The notes beneath the pieces were generated by a model, which saw nothing but the letters and a program-made list of their open reading frames with translations, did no database searches and had not been told where the DNA came from. 64,000 bases of DNA from Gimesia alba (lineage in GTDB: Bacteria; Planctomycetota; Planctomycetia; Planctomycetales; Planctomycetaceae): the NCBI RefSeq assembly GCF_007744675.1, contig NZ_CP036269.1, positions 7,075,917-7,139,916 on the forward strand, given 5' to 3'. Each line of letters begins with the position of its first letter. Positions within the stretch are counted from its first letter, which is position 1. Both the position numbers and the translations under genes were made by a program. Shown here piece after piece: positions 28,601 through 36,256 of this stretch.

Positions 28601-29006
28601 TTTTCGAGTCATGCTTTCTGGTTGTCTGAACAGCGCCATTATCATTATGTACTGTGATCTTGGTGCGTCGGGCGTGTGAGTCGAGTGCGGGTAGCTGACT
28701 CAGATCATCCCCCAGAGATTGCCGGATCGATTCGGTCAGCGTGAGTCCCCCCTCTTCCGCTAGCAGCGGGTCTGCGGTCGCGGTTTGCTGCAGCGACTCC
28801 TGTACCCAGCAAAAGAGTCCGCTGGAACTGCTCCAGAGTGGCGGCGTCATAAATTTGATCAGCACCAGGAACCACAACAGAAACGTCAGATGCGCACGGT
28901 GGAAGCGGATCAGTTTGCAAACCAGAAAGACCACGAGCACCAGCAGTGAGCATTGCCAGACTTGCTGCCAGACCAAATGCACGAGCGTCGTCTCATTCAG
29001 ATGCAT
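25611..29006 (-). CDS. BlaR1/MecR1-like M56 metallopeptidase with secretin-like C-terminal extension
   Basis: 1131 residues. Residues 1-395 are the M56 antirepressor part: helices at about 18-32, 40-55, 156-178 and 370-394, and the zinc site HELIH (257-261) with the following EIEQCCDEEVL glutamates. Classical BlaR1 then has a penicillin-binding sensor; here the 735-residue outer part is different. It includes a stretch (about 690-830) with LLSAPQVRFMDGQSVQIE and PGQILLVGGLDLQ, the pattern of secretin/NolW-type repeats. A second weaker similar stretch lies at about 900-1120. Presumably an outside signal triggers cleavage of the BlaI-type repressor encoded just upstream, overlapping by 14 bases. 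The sensed signal is unknown. Confidence 0.8.
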   Translation of the reverse strand: MHLNETTLVHLVWQQVWQCSLLVLVVFLVCKLIRFHRAHLTFLLWFLVLIKFMTPPLWSSSSGLFCWVQESLQQTATADPLLAEEGGLTLTESIRQSLGDDLSQLPALDSHARRTKITVHNDNGAVQTTRKHDSKTTTVLNASENQKPEIHTSAWTFFPVLLCLWLGIAALILTVMGVRYGRCWIMLRRSGTQAHPELETLLARLCDELQLKRRVRLLVTNSRLGPAVIGLFYPLIVLPTAITHARTIKDLEPILAHELIHIRRGDLWFGLFQLLTSVVWWFHPLVWFTGRRLKLEIEQCCDEEVLAGLNCDPRVYAKCLLEVLELKQTLNTVPVVPGVRPVEITSKRLERIMKLGQGCQKRTPWWCWLVFVMLSAIVLPGAAFVVTAADPPERLRAIDKTLVTEKTESTELSQQPETGPIQSLPFYDELKHVVNLNERFRDMYSTDLPYLSPEIDMRDWVSRSVSIRVYPIKELLEQTRQAVGAVEAELVLEKKLNSQILKIREIWAANQKPASSPGAPFFFETVQVPLKDERKKYKIVIYGGSCIRNDHLIVWAKDELYHRQVEQALADLKPEEISPLELKTKLIAVPRSLLDQISSKRKNTKVFQVKQVPATEGAKPGELVSVGPETVSRTSLVCEVLDQKRFHEIQQMIQSSSRSQLLSAPQVRFMDGQSVQIETKKRSEFKSKFKGRGQQFSVVNADVGLDMNVTYSERKGINQRGMLEYQIAYSEIGGLKKQKVLDLKIGEEQEIEVPLVVERRFNAASLMKPGQILLVGGLDLQQGTEEPNVLLVMFQLEKVQPVETGQVLHGVGVNSDAGLTGWIQLDESNFKKKLVTEVYPVADLVVPVPRKLSIPGKKPDTAPPVPEPRFEPLIELIKQNVTSDAWDESREDYSSIMPYPKMLALVVRHTREGHEQLAELLMKLRAVQEKMLQLNMQVVVVDDMQAWLKEWDLSQSYEDRKLLQQLQAHNTNHGIVLNSKQVASMKQMWEQKKGVNRLQLSKLTLFNGQSTELSLFGEPPPDEKPQYRVQVRPELLQYQTVRLSYIINAKDALDALSQINTAIIPKGKSVLIDVTDHITDKESAFLFQQWVRQTQLSFPKKNKRCFLLVTPSVLKVSDAVKQPATLPRPSR

Positions 29007-29385
29007 CGCGTTCCTCCGTCAATTGGTCCAGCAAGGTCTTTAATGCATCCAGATCCTGACGGCTGACATTGCGGTCTTCAATCAGATGTTGCATTAACGG
29101 AAACGTTTCGCCGGCAAAGAGTCGGTCGACCAGATCGTCGACCGTTTCCCGAATCACCGTGCGCGGTTTGACACGTGGCGAATAAATGCGCGTGCGGCCA
29201 TCAAGCTTGACGTTCACATAGCCTTTCTTCTCCAGCCTGCGCAAGTAGGTCTGGACGGTTGTGAAATCAATGCCTCGCGATTGGGGGAACGTTTCAAACA
29301 CCTCACGCACTGTTGCATGTTTCAAGTCCCATAACGCACGGGCAATTTCCATTTCCCCTTTGGAGAGGGCAGGTCGTTCGGTCAT
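28993..29385 (-). CDS. BlaI/MecI/CopY family repressor
   Basis: 130 residues. An N-terminal winged helix (ALSKGEMEIARALWDLKHAT, then TVQTYLRRLEKKGYV) is the family DNA-binding domain; the C-terminal helix (VDDLVDRLFAGETFPLMQHLIED) dimerises. Its stop overlaps the start of the M56 gene, the usual blaI-blaR arrangement. In known pairs, the M56 protease cleaves the repressor when a ligand is sensed. Two matching operators lie directly upstream at 29401-29410 and 29424-29439, so the pair very likely represses itself. Confidence 0.92.
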   Translation of the reverse strand: MTERPALSKGEMEIARALWDLKHATVREVFETFPQSRGIDFTTVQTYLRRLEKKGYVNVKLDGRTRIYSPRVKPRTVIRETVDDLVDRLFAGETFPLMQHLIEDRNVSRQDLDALKTLLDQLTEERDASE

Positions 29386-29400
29386 TTCTCTCCCTTCAAG

Positions 29401-29410
29401 TACAAGTGTA
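29401..29410. promoter_or_regulatory. BlaI-type operator 1
   Basis: TACAAGTGTA fits TACA-NN-TGTA, the core of BlaI/MecI boxes. It lies 16 bases upstream of the repressor start. Confidence 0.75.
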
Positions 29411-29423
29411 ATTGCAGAAGTAT

Positions 29424-29439
29424 AATTACATTTGTAATT
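29424..29439. promoter_or_regulatory. BlaI-type operator 2
   Basis: AATTACATTTGTAATT is a perfect 16-base palindrome around TACA-TT-TGTA. Its centre is 26 bases from that of operator 1, about two and a half helical turns. Confidence 0.75.
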
Positions 29440-29693
29440 GAGTCAAGTTGAACTTTCAACTTCGATGCCGACAGTCAATTGACGCCCCCAAAGTCAATCT
29501 CAAATTCAGCGAACTTAAAAATAGAAGGGACTTTGAAATTCTTATCAAACCATGTTTGGAATTGGTCTTCCGATCGCTTAGAATCAGAGCATGATTTCGA
29601 GGAGCCGAGGCTGAATTCGATGGGGTTTGATCGACTTCAGAAATCGTTAAGTAGTTATATAATACCTATTTCCATTTTTTGGGAATCACGAGA

Positions 29694-30236
29694 ATGAGTG
29701 TCCGATCCGCCAGACCGAAAGTAAATGATTTAATCTTTCGCTTAATAGGGCGCTCCATCCATCCCGAACTTTACACAACTTGCGCTACTGTGGAAGTGGT
29801 GCAGAAAGATTTTTCTGCGACGTTACGCATCTGTGAAACCGGCCACATCGCCAGTATTCAACATCAGAAAAAATCGGTGTGTGAGATTTTGACTTCGTTT
29901 CAAAATCCGCTGCCGAGCCAGAAACGTCTGCTGGAAAAACCGGTGCGAGGTTGCCGATCCGAATCGGTTCAGTTGGATTCCGGACTGTATTATCAGGTCA
30001 GCTATCAACTGGAAGAACTCGACTATACGATTTTCAAAAACGTGCATGAAGAATATTTGATGGATGCAGAACGAGCCGACTTGGCGTATCACTTTGTTTC
30101 AGAAAGCCGGCTCACTCCCGGTGCTTTGAGCATCATTGATTTTGAAGCCAATCAGTCGAGCCTGTTGATCCACGCGTTTCACACGTTCCCCGATGAACTG
30201 GCCGTGGTCAAAACGCAATCGTTGTTCGAATTTTAA
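29694..30236 (+). CDS. DUF2617 family protein
   Basis: 180 residues from the ATG 29694 in a CACGAGA context. The beginning MSVRSARPKVNDLIFRLIGR and SIHPELYTTCATVEV match the DUF2617 opening as I know it; later HTFPDELAVVKTQSLF is a typical ending. It is a soluble protein with alternating strands and one central helix; no catalytic motif is visible and the family has no assigned function. The region before the gene is long and the next gene, 63 bases downstream, is unrelated in composition. Confidence 0.7.
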   Translation: MSVRSARPKVNDLIFRLIGRSIHPELYTTCATVEVVQKDFSATLRICETGHIASIQHQKKSVCEILTSFQNPLPSQKRLLEKPVRGCRSESVQLDSGLYYQVSYQLEELDYTIFKNVHEEYLMDAERADLAYHFVSESRLTPGALSIIDFEANQSSLLIHAFHTFPDELAVVKTQSLFEF

Positions 30237-30299
30237 ACCAAAATTCAATATAAAAGGATGTCATTGATCAGCGTCAGGGAAGACGGGTAACCGCTAACC

Positions 30300-31001
30300 A
30301 TGATAGGCGATCAAGTGTTGTCTTTACGATTTTGCATGCTGTTATGTCTCTGCTGGTGCACACTGGGAATGAATCATCCCCAGTCTGAGGCGGCGTCACG
30401 CTCGGTTTCTGTTTCCGGCTATCGCAGTCCTTATTACTCTTCGTCAGCCAGCGCCCGCTATCGCAACCATTCGGCATACCGCCACCGCTACTCCCCCCGA
30501 TCCAGTTATTATCGGAACTATACGGTGCCCCGTTCCACATACTATGGTTATGGCGCCCGGCGGTATAACTACCGATATCGCCCTTACGCAGCGGCGTCCA
30601 GTTATCGATACTACCGCCCTGGTTACTATCGTTTTTATGGCTACCCGGCTGCCAGCAGTTATTCCTATTACGGCTATAACACATACTACCCCCGTCGGTT
30701 TTGCGGTGCCTGGAACGCGTATTCTTCCTGCTACTGTTCGCCTTATGCCGGCAGTTACAGTGTGTTCGGCGGAAGTTATGCACCATTGTGGGGGAGTTAC
30801 ACTCCCTACTGGGGAACCTATGCTCCTTACTGGGGCGCCTACTACGGTTCTCCGTGGTCCTACTACCCCGGATATTATGGTAGCTATTACGGGTTAGGCT
30901 GCGGGCTCTGGCCTTATCGGCCGACCTTGTATGGGAGTCTGGTGTTTCAGTCCGGCTATAACATGGGCTACTACGGTCGCAGCTATTATCGCTTCTGGTA
31001 A
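30300..31001 (+). CDS. Exported tyrosine-rich low-complexity protein
   Basis: 233 residues. A signal-like segment (FCMLLCLCWCTLGM) is followed by a mature part of about 195 residues in which I count 53 tyrosines, with Ser, Gly, Arg, Trp and Pro making up most of the rest. There are short degenerate repeats: GSYAPLWGSYTPYWG and TYAPYWGAYYGSPW. Basic residues concentrate in the first half and Trp/Gly in the second. Such Tyr/Gly-rich secreted proteins may form cross-linked or structural surface material, but nothing here proves that. No ribosome site of note. It could be missed by homology-based annotation. Confidence 0.65.
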   Translation: MIGDQVLSLRFCMLLCLCWCTLGMNHPQSEAASRSVSVSGYRSPYYSSSASARYRNHSAYRHRYSPRSSYYRNYTVPRSTYYGYGARRYNYRYRPYAAASSYRYYRPGYYRFYGYPAASSYSYYGYNTYYPRRFCGAWNAYSSCYCSPYAGSYSVFGGSYAPLWGSYTPYWGTYAPYWGAYYGSPWSYYPGYYGSYYGLGCGLWPYRPTLYGSLVFQSGYNMGYYGRSYYRFW

Positions 31002-31022
31002 TTCCTGAAACGCAGCACGCGC

Positions 31023-31787
31023 TTACGGGCTTGAGACCAGCATGACTCCCACGATGACATCGTAGGTCGCGTGCGCGCCGACGGTGATTCCGAACCCACG
31101 CAGAAAAAACAGACCAGCAAAGAAGAGTCCTGCCACTGTTCGAAACGTGAAACTGAAGACCGAAAACTGATCCCCTGAGGCTCCGATGTAATGCGCCAGT
31201 GAGAAGATCAGGCTCGTTGTAATAATCGCCAGAATGGCTGAGGGACGCACTTCAAGCAGCATCCCCCGAAAGAGCAGATAACACAGAGGCAGCAACAGCA
31301 GACGAAACATAACCTCTTCGTAGACGCCAGCTCCAACAAAACTGACCACGCGCGAAGCCGACTCCCGTTCGATAAACATCGTCACCGGCTGCGGTAATTG
31401 CTGAAACGCCAGATCCTGTACCTGACCTAAGATGATCAGACAGAACGCAAACAACAGACTTTCGGCGAACATCCCCAGCAGCGTCTCGCCGGAAAACTTC
31501 CAGGGATGCTTCAACACAATGTGCCACATCAACAGGGTGCCAACAATCAGTGCCGGCAGGAGAAATGTTTGTGTGAGCCCCAGTTGCGATAACCAGCTCC
31601 GCATCCAGTAGTCGGCACCATTGCGAATCAACTCCGGCTGGCTTCCCCCCATCGAAATCACGCCCAACTCATAAATCAATAACAACGGCGCCAGAAACAC
31701 CAGACAGACCAGCGGCTTTCGTGCTTCTGCCCAGTACCCGTCTGCGGCGAAGGTAATTTCGCTTTGAGAGTTGTTCTTTTGTGCCAT
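31023..31787 (-). CDS. CPBP family intramembrane (CAAX-type) protease
   Basis: 254 residues with about seven membrane helices. The family motifs are GAGVYEEVMFR (Glu157, Glu158, Arg162), then LIFSLAHY with His199, then a third motif region GITVGAHATYD with a histidine and an acidic residue. CPBP proteins are glutamic intramembrane proteases related to the CAAX prenyl endopeptidase; in bacteria roles range from bacteriocin immunity to signal processing. It lies close to, and on the same strand as, the HD-GYP-like gene upstream (98-base gap). Confidence 0.85.
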   Translation of the reverse strand: MAQKNNSQSEITFAADGYWAEARKPLVCLVFLAPLLLIYELGVISMGGSQPELIRNGADYWMRSWLSQLGLTQTFLLPALIVGTLLMWHIVLKHPWKFSGETLLGMFAESLLFAFCLIILGQVQDLAFQQLPQPVTMFIERESASRVVSFVGAGVYEEVMFRLLLLPLCYLLFRGMLLEVRPSAILAIITTSLIFSLAHYIGASGDQFSVFSFTFRTVAGLFFAGLFFLRGFGITVGAHATYDVIVGVMLVSSP

Positions 31788-31885
31788 AACTTACATTTGC
31801 CCGGGTTCGGGTTTGTTGTCGCGTATTGACGTTCCGTTGATCCCATCAGCGTTGCCCGGCCCGCTACGCATGAGGACAATTTGTC

Positions 31886-33151
31886 TTAGCTCTCGTTCCT
31901 CGGTTTCATTTTGGTCAAATCAGTGCCTGCATGAAAGTGAGGTGGCGGTATCAGTGACTCTGAGACATCACGGCGATAGTTCTGGAACCGCCTGAGCGAA
32001 AAAGGGTCATTATGTTGATCGGCCTGAAGCAGTTCTTCGGGCAAATTTGGATCCAGGGTAGACAACATCTGATCGACGACGGTCTCATCCCATTCACCGC
32101 GCTTTGTTTCTCGATACAATTGCAGTGCTGCGGCAAAGGCTGCTTCTTCACTGTCAAAACTGCGGATTCCGTCAGCCGTCAATTCGCGCGGGTTATTTTT
32201 CAACTCCAGAAAGCGGCAGACGACCGCCATCTGCCGCGAGTGCTCGCCGAGTGCAGAAGTGTGCAACCGACGTGGATAACCGGTTCCATCCAATCGCTCG
32301 TGGTGTTGTGACACAACTTCGCACAAATACGAATCTCCCGGAAAACCACGCACGCCTCCCACTAAGGCTGCTCCCAGAACAGGGTGCTCTCCCCGTTCAT
32401 CCTCTACGATTTTCTGTTGATCGTCGGAAAGGCCGGTCTTATTTTGCTTCAGCATCAACCAACCAAAATCATGTAATAAACCTGCCATCAATAACAAATC
32501 TTCATTTTCCCGCCATTCCCGCACCTGTCGGCTTACGGAATTGATCAAGCGGGCTGCTTCGAGACCGCGTGCATAGACTGGCAAATCCTCATCTGGCATA
32601 CTCTGATGGGCGACATCCAGAAAATCATTGAATGATAAAAACAAGATCTGCCCCGGATCATTCAGATGCACGTCATCATTTTTGATCTTCCGAATCAGAT
32701 TGAGCAGATAGTTCGGATTACAAAATGACTTCGTCCAGATTTCCTGCGTCGCCTCTTTCAATTGTTTCAGATAATGCAATGAGGTCTGGCTTAAGAGCAA
32801 CTGCTGCCGAATGTACTGCTGCTCCTGTCGCACATAATCCAAAATTCGCTCCAGAATCGGCAATTGCGGCTGCGAAACCGTATGTGTGGGATTCGTATCC
32901 AGATAGAGCCGGCATCTCTGCAGAATGACCTGCACCCGGATATGTAACTGAATCAGCGTCCGTTGTTGCCCGGCGATTTTCAGTTCCTGATTTTGCTCGT
33001 TCAGTTCCTGATACTGTTTTCTCAGGATGGTATATTCCGCGTCGTCAAATTTCAGTGGCTCTGACGTCTGCGAACGTAGAGCCGTCCAGTCATCTCGTTC
33101 CTGACGAACGGGCGGAGCAAGCCAGCGGAGCAATCTGGTGGGATGATTCAC
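31886..33151 (-). CDS. HD-GYP-like / HDOD-type signalling protein
   Basis: 421 residues. The N-terminal 190 are helical and Gln/Glu-rich (coiled-coil-like about 40-130). The C-terminal part has the metal phosphohydrolase marks: LLHDFG, then GEHPVLGAAL, then VSQHHERLDGTGYPRRL. This HHE-LDGTGYP phrase is the GYP loop of cyclic-di-GMP phosphodiesterases. The later aspartate of the usual VADVFDALT segment is missing; the sequence reads MAVVCRFLELKN. So the site may lack one metal ligand, and activity on c-di-GMP is uncertain. Start is GTG, preceded by GGGAAAGAG. No GGDEF or receiver domain is attached. Confidence 0.7.
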   Translation of the reverse strand: MNHPTRLLRWLAPPVRQERDDWTALRSQTSEPLKFDDAEYTILRKQYQELNEQNQELKIAGQQRTLIQLHIRVQVILQRCRLYLDTNPTHTVSQPQLPILERILDYVRQEQQYIRQQLLLSQTSLHYLKQLKEATQEIWTKSFCNPNYLLNLIRKIKNDDVHLNDPGQILFLSFNDFLDVAHQSMPDEDLPVYARGLEAARLINSVSRQVREWRENEDLLLMAGLLHDFGWLMLKQNKTGLSDDQQKIVEDERGEHPVLGAALVGGVRGFPGDSYLCEVVSQHHERLDGTGYPRRLHTSALGEHSRQMAVVCRFLELKNNPRELTADGIRSFDSEEAAFAAALQLYRETKRGEWDETVVDQMLSTLDPNLPEELLQADQHNDPFSLRRFQNYRRDVSESLIPPPHFHAGTDLTKMKPRNES

Positions 33152-33671
33152 AATCTCTTTCCCGTCGGAAGGGGACTCGTCATATCAATGGTTGCGATAC
33201 GAAGGATTCAGGAACCTCTATCAGAGTGTCTATCGGCGGTTTTATACGTGAGGATTGAACCCTTTGGAGATTTTTCAGTTTGGGCAAACTGCAAAAAACA
33301 GTCCTTATCATGTTGTTATTTCATCACTTACAACGTAGGACCAAGTGGACAAAGCTGCCCTGTTGAATCGGAAGCTCAGAGAATGAGCAGTAGCAGAATT
33401 CCGCGCTTCCCCAATAATACCTGCACCAATTAAACGGATTATGAGAATTTCTCAATTTCCGGTTACAGGGACGCCGATTTGAGACTAGAGGGCCTTTTTT
33501 TTCCTGTCTACTTGTAGTGATTTCACTGGCAAGCATAGAATTCAGGGAAGAAGCTTGGAACTTAAGGCAATTTAAAGAACTTTTACTGATCTCACAGTGT
33601 CCTGAATTACTAGGGCTGACATCAGTTTTCAGAACCCAATTCGATCCTAACCGACAGGCAGGAAAATTCTA
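33152..33671. other. Intergenic region upstream of cysE
   Basis: About 520 bases between divergent genes. No gene, repeat or hairpin of note was recognised. Confidence 0.45.
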
Positions 33672-34607
33672 ATGGCTACGGATTTCCGGCAAAAAGAGCG
33701 ACTCCCCGAAATCACTGACCGCATTGTAGAAACCTATCATGAGATTGGTACGGTTCATCATTTAGGTCATTGTCCTCTGCCAAGTCAGGATGCCGTCATC
33801 GAAGCGGCTCAGGAATTGAAAGACGTTATTTTTCCGGGCTACAGCCGTCGTCAGAATCTGCACTTGGGAAATGTGACTTATCACGTTGGAAATATCATTG
33901 ATTCACTGCATGATATTCTGACAGTACAAATCGGCCGCGCGATGCGGCACCAGTATGTTCAGAAGCATGGAGCCGACTGCGAAGAACTCCATAAGATCGA
34001 TTTTGAGGCGGAAGGTCAAAAGAAGACGATCCAGTTCCTGGAAACGATTCCTGAAATCCGACGTGCTCTGGCGACCGACGTCCAGGCTGCCCTCGATGGC
34101 GATCCGGCGGCGACCTGCTTTGATGAAATCATCTTCTGCTATCCCGGCCTGGAAGCAATCACCATCTATCGTATCGCGCATGAATTGTACAAAATGGATG
34201 TGCCTATCATCCCACGCATGCTATCGGAATGGGCACACTCACAAACCGGAATCGACATTCATCCCGGTGCTACCATCGGCAACTCATTCTTCATTGACCA
34301 TGGTACCGGTGTTGTGATTGGCGAGACCTGCGAAATTGCCGAGAATGTGAAAGTCTATCAAGGGGTCACTCTGGGTGCCTTGAGCTTTCCCAAAGACTCG
34401 GAAGGCCGCATTATTCGTGAACAGAAACGACATCCCACGATCGAACGAGGCGTCGTTATTTATGCCAATGCGACGATTCTCGGAGGCGACACGGTGATCG
34501 GCCAGGATGCTGTGATTGGCGCCAGTGTCTCGTTGATGAAGAGCGTGCTGCCCAATACGATTGTCACCATCGAAAAGCCATCGCTGCGATTTCGCGAAGC
34601 ATCCTGA
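33672..34607 (+). CDS. cysE: Serine O-acetyltransferase (EpsC/CysE type)
   Basis: 311 residues. The C-terminal half is a left-handed beta helix of hexapeptide repeats, with the family phrases [21 protein letters not shown] and [23 protein letters not shown], followed by [21 protein letters not shown]. The histidine in DHGTG is catalytic in the family. The N-terminal 150 residues are helical and longer than in E. coli CysE, as in EpsC-type proteins. It makes O-acetylserine from serine and acetyl-CoA for cysteine synthesis in the cytoplasm. No cysK is adjacent. Start at ATG preceded by CAGGAAAATTCTA. Confidence 0.93.
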   Translation: MATDFRQKERLPEITDRIVETYHEIGTVHHLGHCPLPSQDAVIEAAQELKDVIFPGYSRRQNLHLGNVTYHVGNIIDSLHDILTVQIGRAMRHQYVQKHGADCEELHKIDFEAEGQKKTIQFLETIPEIRRALATDVQAALDGDPAATCFDEIIFCYPGLEAITIYRIAHELYKMDVPIIPRMLSEWAHSQTGIDIHPGATIGNSFFIDHGTGVVIGETCEIAENVKVYQGVTLGALSFPKDSEGRIIREQKRHPTIERGVVIYANATILGGDTVIGQDAVIGASVSLMKSVLPNTIVTIEKPSLRFREAS

Positions 34608-34730
34608 AATCAAGCGACAGGCCTTTGATCGTATGAGCCCACATTACCTGCGTGCTTTCAGAAAAGAGCCTGCGCATGCTCATGATTCAAGGTAGCGTTT
34701 CTTAATTCGAATGCCTCTTTGCAAATGGAA

Positions 34731-34822
34731 GTAACCGGGGCTAACGCCCTTCGGCTAATAAGTCATTCCGGCTGGGAAATCACCAAAAACCGGATCAGCT
34801 GCACGGCGTTAGCCGCGGTTAA
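34731..34822. repeat. Inverted repeat with GGCTAACGCC core
   Basis: Arms 34731-34748 and 34805-34822 match at 16 of 18 positions (core GGCTAACGCC / GGCGTTAGCC is perfect), enclosing 56 bases. It resembles a short mobile or processed palindromic element rather than a terminator. Confidence 0.55.
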
Positions 34823-34911
34823 TGCCGATCTCGGAAAGGTTACAATCATGAGAATCACACTCAAAACCAATAAATCAACACTACCTGGCATCATTTCTGA
34901 CTGAGCAGGCA

Positions 34912-34955
34912 TAAAAAAATCCTGTGTGAATTCAAATTGCTGAACTCACACAGGA
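34912..34955 (-). terminator. Terminator of the leftward FHA gene
   Basis: TCCTGTGTGA (34920-34929) pairs perfectly with TCACACAGGA (34946-34955). Read leftward the stem is followed by seven T. Confidence 0.8.
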
Positions 34956-34976
34956 GGGAATGTAAATAATAATGTA

Positions 34977-35816
34977 TCAGGCAATCGCACGTTTCGGGCC
35001 ATCTTCTTCTTTCTGGTCGTCTTTGAGTGAACCGACGTGGTCCAATGTGCGATCCAGTTGCGAGGCCAGTTTTTCCTGTGTTTCCATTAAGGAAGCAGCG
35101 GCAACTTCATAGTGTTGTTCGCGGCTGGTGAGTTGGTCTGCTCGTTGTTGTAACTCTTCAGAGAACCTTGTCAGTTCTTCCATCATCGCTTCCAGGTCAG
35201 CCAGCAGCCCCATCTGTTCTTCTTCGGAAAGTACTTCCTGGTTGGCAACCTGCTCTTCCTGTTCTTCCTGCTGATGCTTAATCTGAGACAGCAATGCAGC
35301 AGCTCCCTGTTCCCTTCGTGATTCATATTGTTCAATCAATTGGAAATCCTGCTCGATCAGGTCGATTAATTCAGACGCTGACAGGTCCTTCAGAGTAGTT
35401 TCATTCGTCATTGAGTGATCTCTTTTTTTATCTGGGGTGATAAGTGCGCTCGTCTCAAGCGGCGAGCCAGATAATCTAGCGGTGGAAATGCGCGTTGCTG
35501 TTTGTGGGCTGGACAGACGAAATACAAATTCGATTGCCCCAATTGTAATCACATCGCCATCAGATACGACTGATGTTTGAACTGGGATCCCATTCAGTAA
35601 TAATTTTGGTTGAGGAGCGATGGCTTCGATTTTGACTTCCCCCGGTTCAAGATGCACTACCGTATGCAGGATCGGCATGCCATCGCCGGCTAACTGGAGA
35701 CCACAACATGTGCCTGCTCCAATCGTCAGACGAGTCCCCTGAAGAGGACGGATGGGAAATTTTGTTTTTCCCTTAGTGATTTCCAGAGAATACTGGTGGG
35801 AAGATTCTACAACCAC
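34977..35816 (-). CDS. FHA-like domain protein with coiled-coil tail
   Basis: 279 residues. Residues about 8-105 look like a forkhead-associated beta sandwich: RLTIGAGTCCGLQL, ILHTVVHLEPGEVKIEA, LLLNGIPVQTSVVSDGDVITIGAIEFVF. The usual GR...S..H phosphothreonine residues are only partly present (the serine is not evident), so binding may be weak. Residues 130-275 are acidic, Gln/Glu-rich and strongly helical, probably a coiled coil (QHQQEEQEEQVANQEVLSEEEQ type sequence). Likely a cytoplasmic scaffold or signalling adaptor; no kinase is adjacent. Confidence 0.65.
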   Translation of the reverse strand: MVVESSHQYSLEITKGKTKFPIRPLQGTRLTIGAGTCCGLQLAGDGMPILHTVVHLEPGEVKIEAIAPQPKLLLNGIPVQTSVVSDGDVITIGAIEFVFRLSSPQTATRISTARLSGSPLETSALITPDKKRDHSMTNETTLKDLSASELIDLIEQDFQLIEQYESRREQGAAALLSQIKHQQEEQEEQVANQEVLSEEEQMGLLADLEAMMEELTRFSEELQQRADQLTSREQHYEVAAASLMETQEKLASQLDRTLDHVGSLKDDQKEEDGPKRAIA

Positions 35817-36256
35817 AGACTTTTCAACCTCGTGTTGAGACAGGAACTTTGTGATTCCTCAGGGCTCTTTTTCAGTGCCACATAGGACTGAATCGACCGA
35901 CTGTTGAGGGCAGCATGAGAAAACGTTCGAGTTACTTTTTGATCAAAAATGACTGATGGTTTCGAACACAAATCGACCATGACTCTGTAACGATTAGCAA
36001 ATCTAGAGAAGCATAAAGCGGGGCACTTCGGTTTAAAATAGAGAAAACAGAAAAGCCTTCCCCATCAAAAGCTTTGTAGATCCTTGTTAACAAAGGAAAC
36101 ACCTCAGCCCGAGCCTCCCCTGCTTTATGGGAGGGGCTTGAGCAGATATTTGACTAGCAGTACGAATCTGTTCATTGATTTTTTGAAAAGCGCATGCAGT
36201 AATAAAGTCAGGAGTTTGAACCGCGCATCGAAAAGGCAAAGCTCCCTGAAATGACC
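35817..36256. other. Intergenic region between two leftward genes
   Basis: About 440 bases. A hairpin AGCCTCCC...GGGAGGGGCT at about 36111-36138 may act as terminator of the ExbD/TolR-like gene (which ends at 36257), but lacks a clear T run. No gene seen. Confidence 0.4.

Larger units (their letters stand above)
29386..29693. other. Intergenic region with BlaI operators
   Basis: 308 bases between the leftward blaI-like gene and the rightward DUF2617 gene. The two operators are near the blaI side. The rest shows nothing recognisable. Confidence 0.5.
34614..34976. other. Intergenic region with inverted repeat and terminator
   Basis: Lies between cysE and the convergent FHA gene. Holds an 18-base inverted repeat and the FHA gene terminator, both listed. 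A 61-codon open frame at 34719-34904 is mostly inside the repeat and is not called. Confidence 0.5.

Noticed and set aside
28741-29043. 100-codon + strand frame in the BlaR/BlaI region
   Set aside because: Antisense to two certain overlapping genes.
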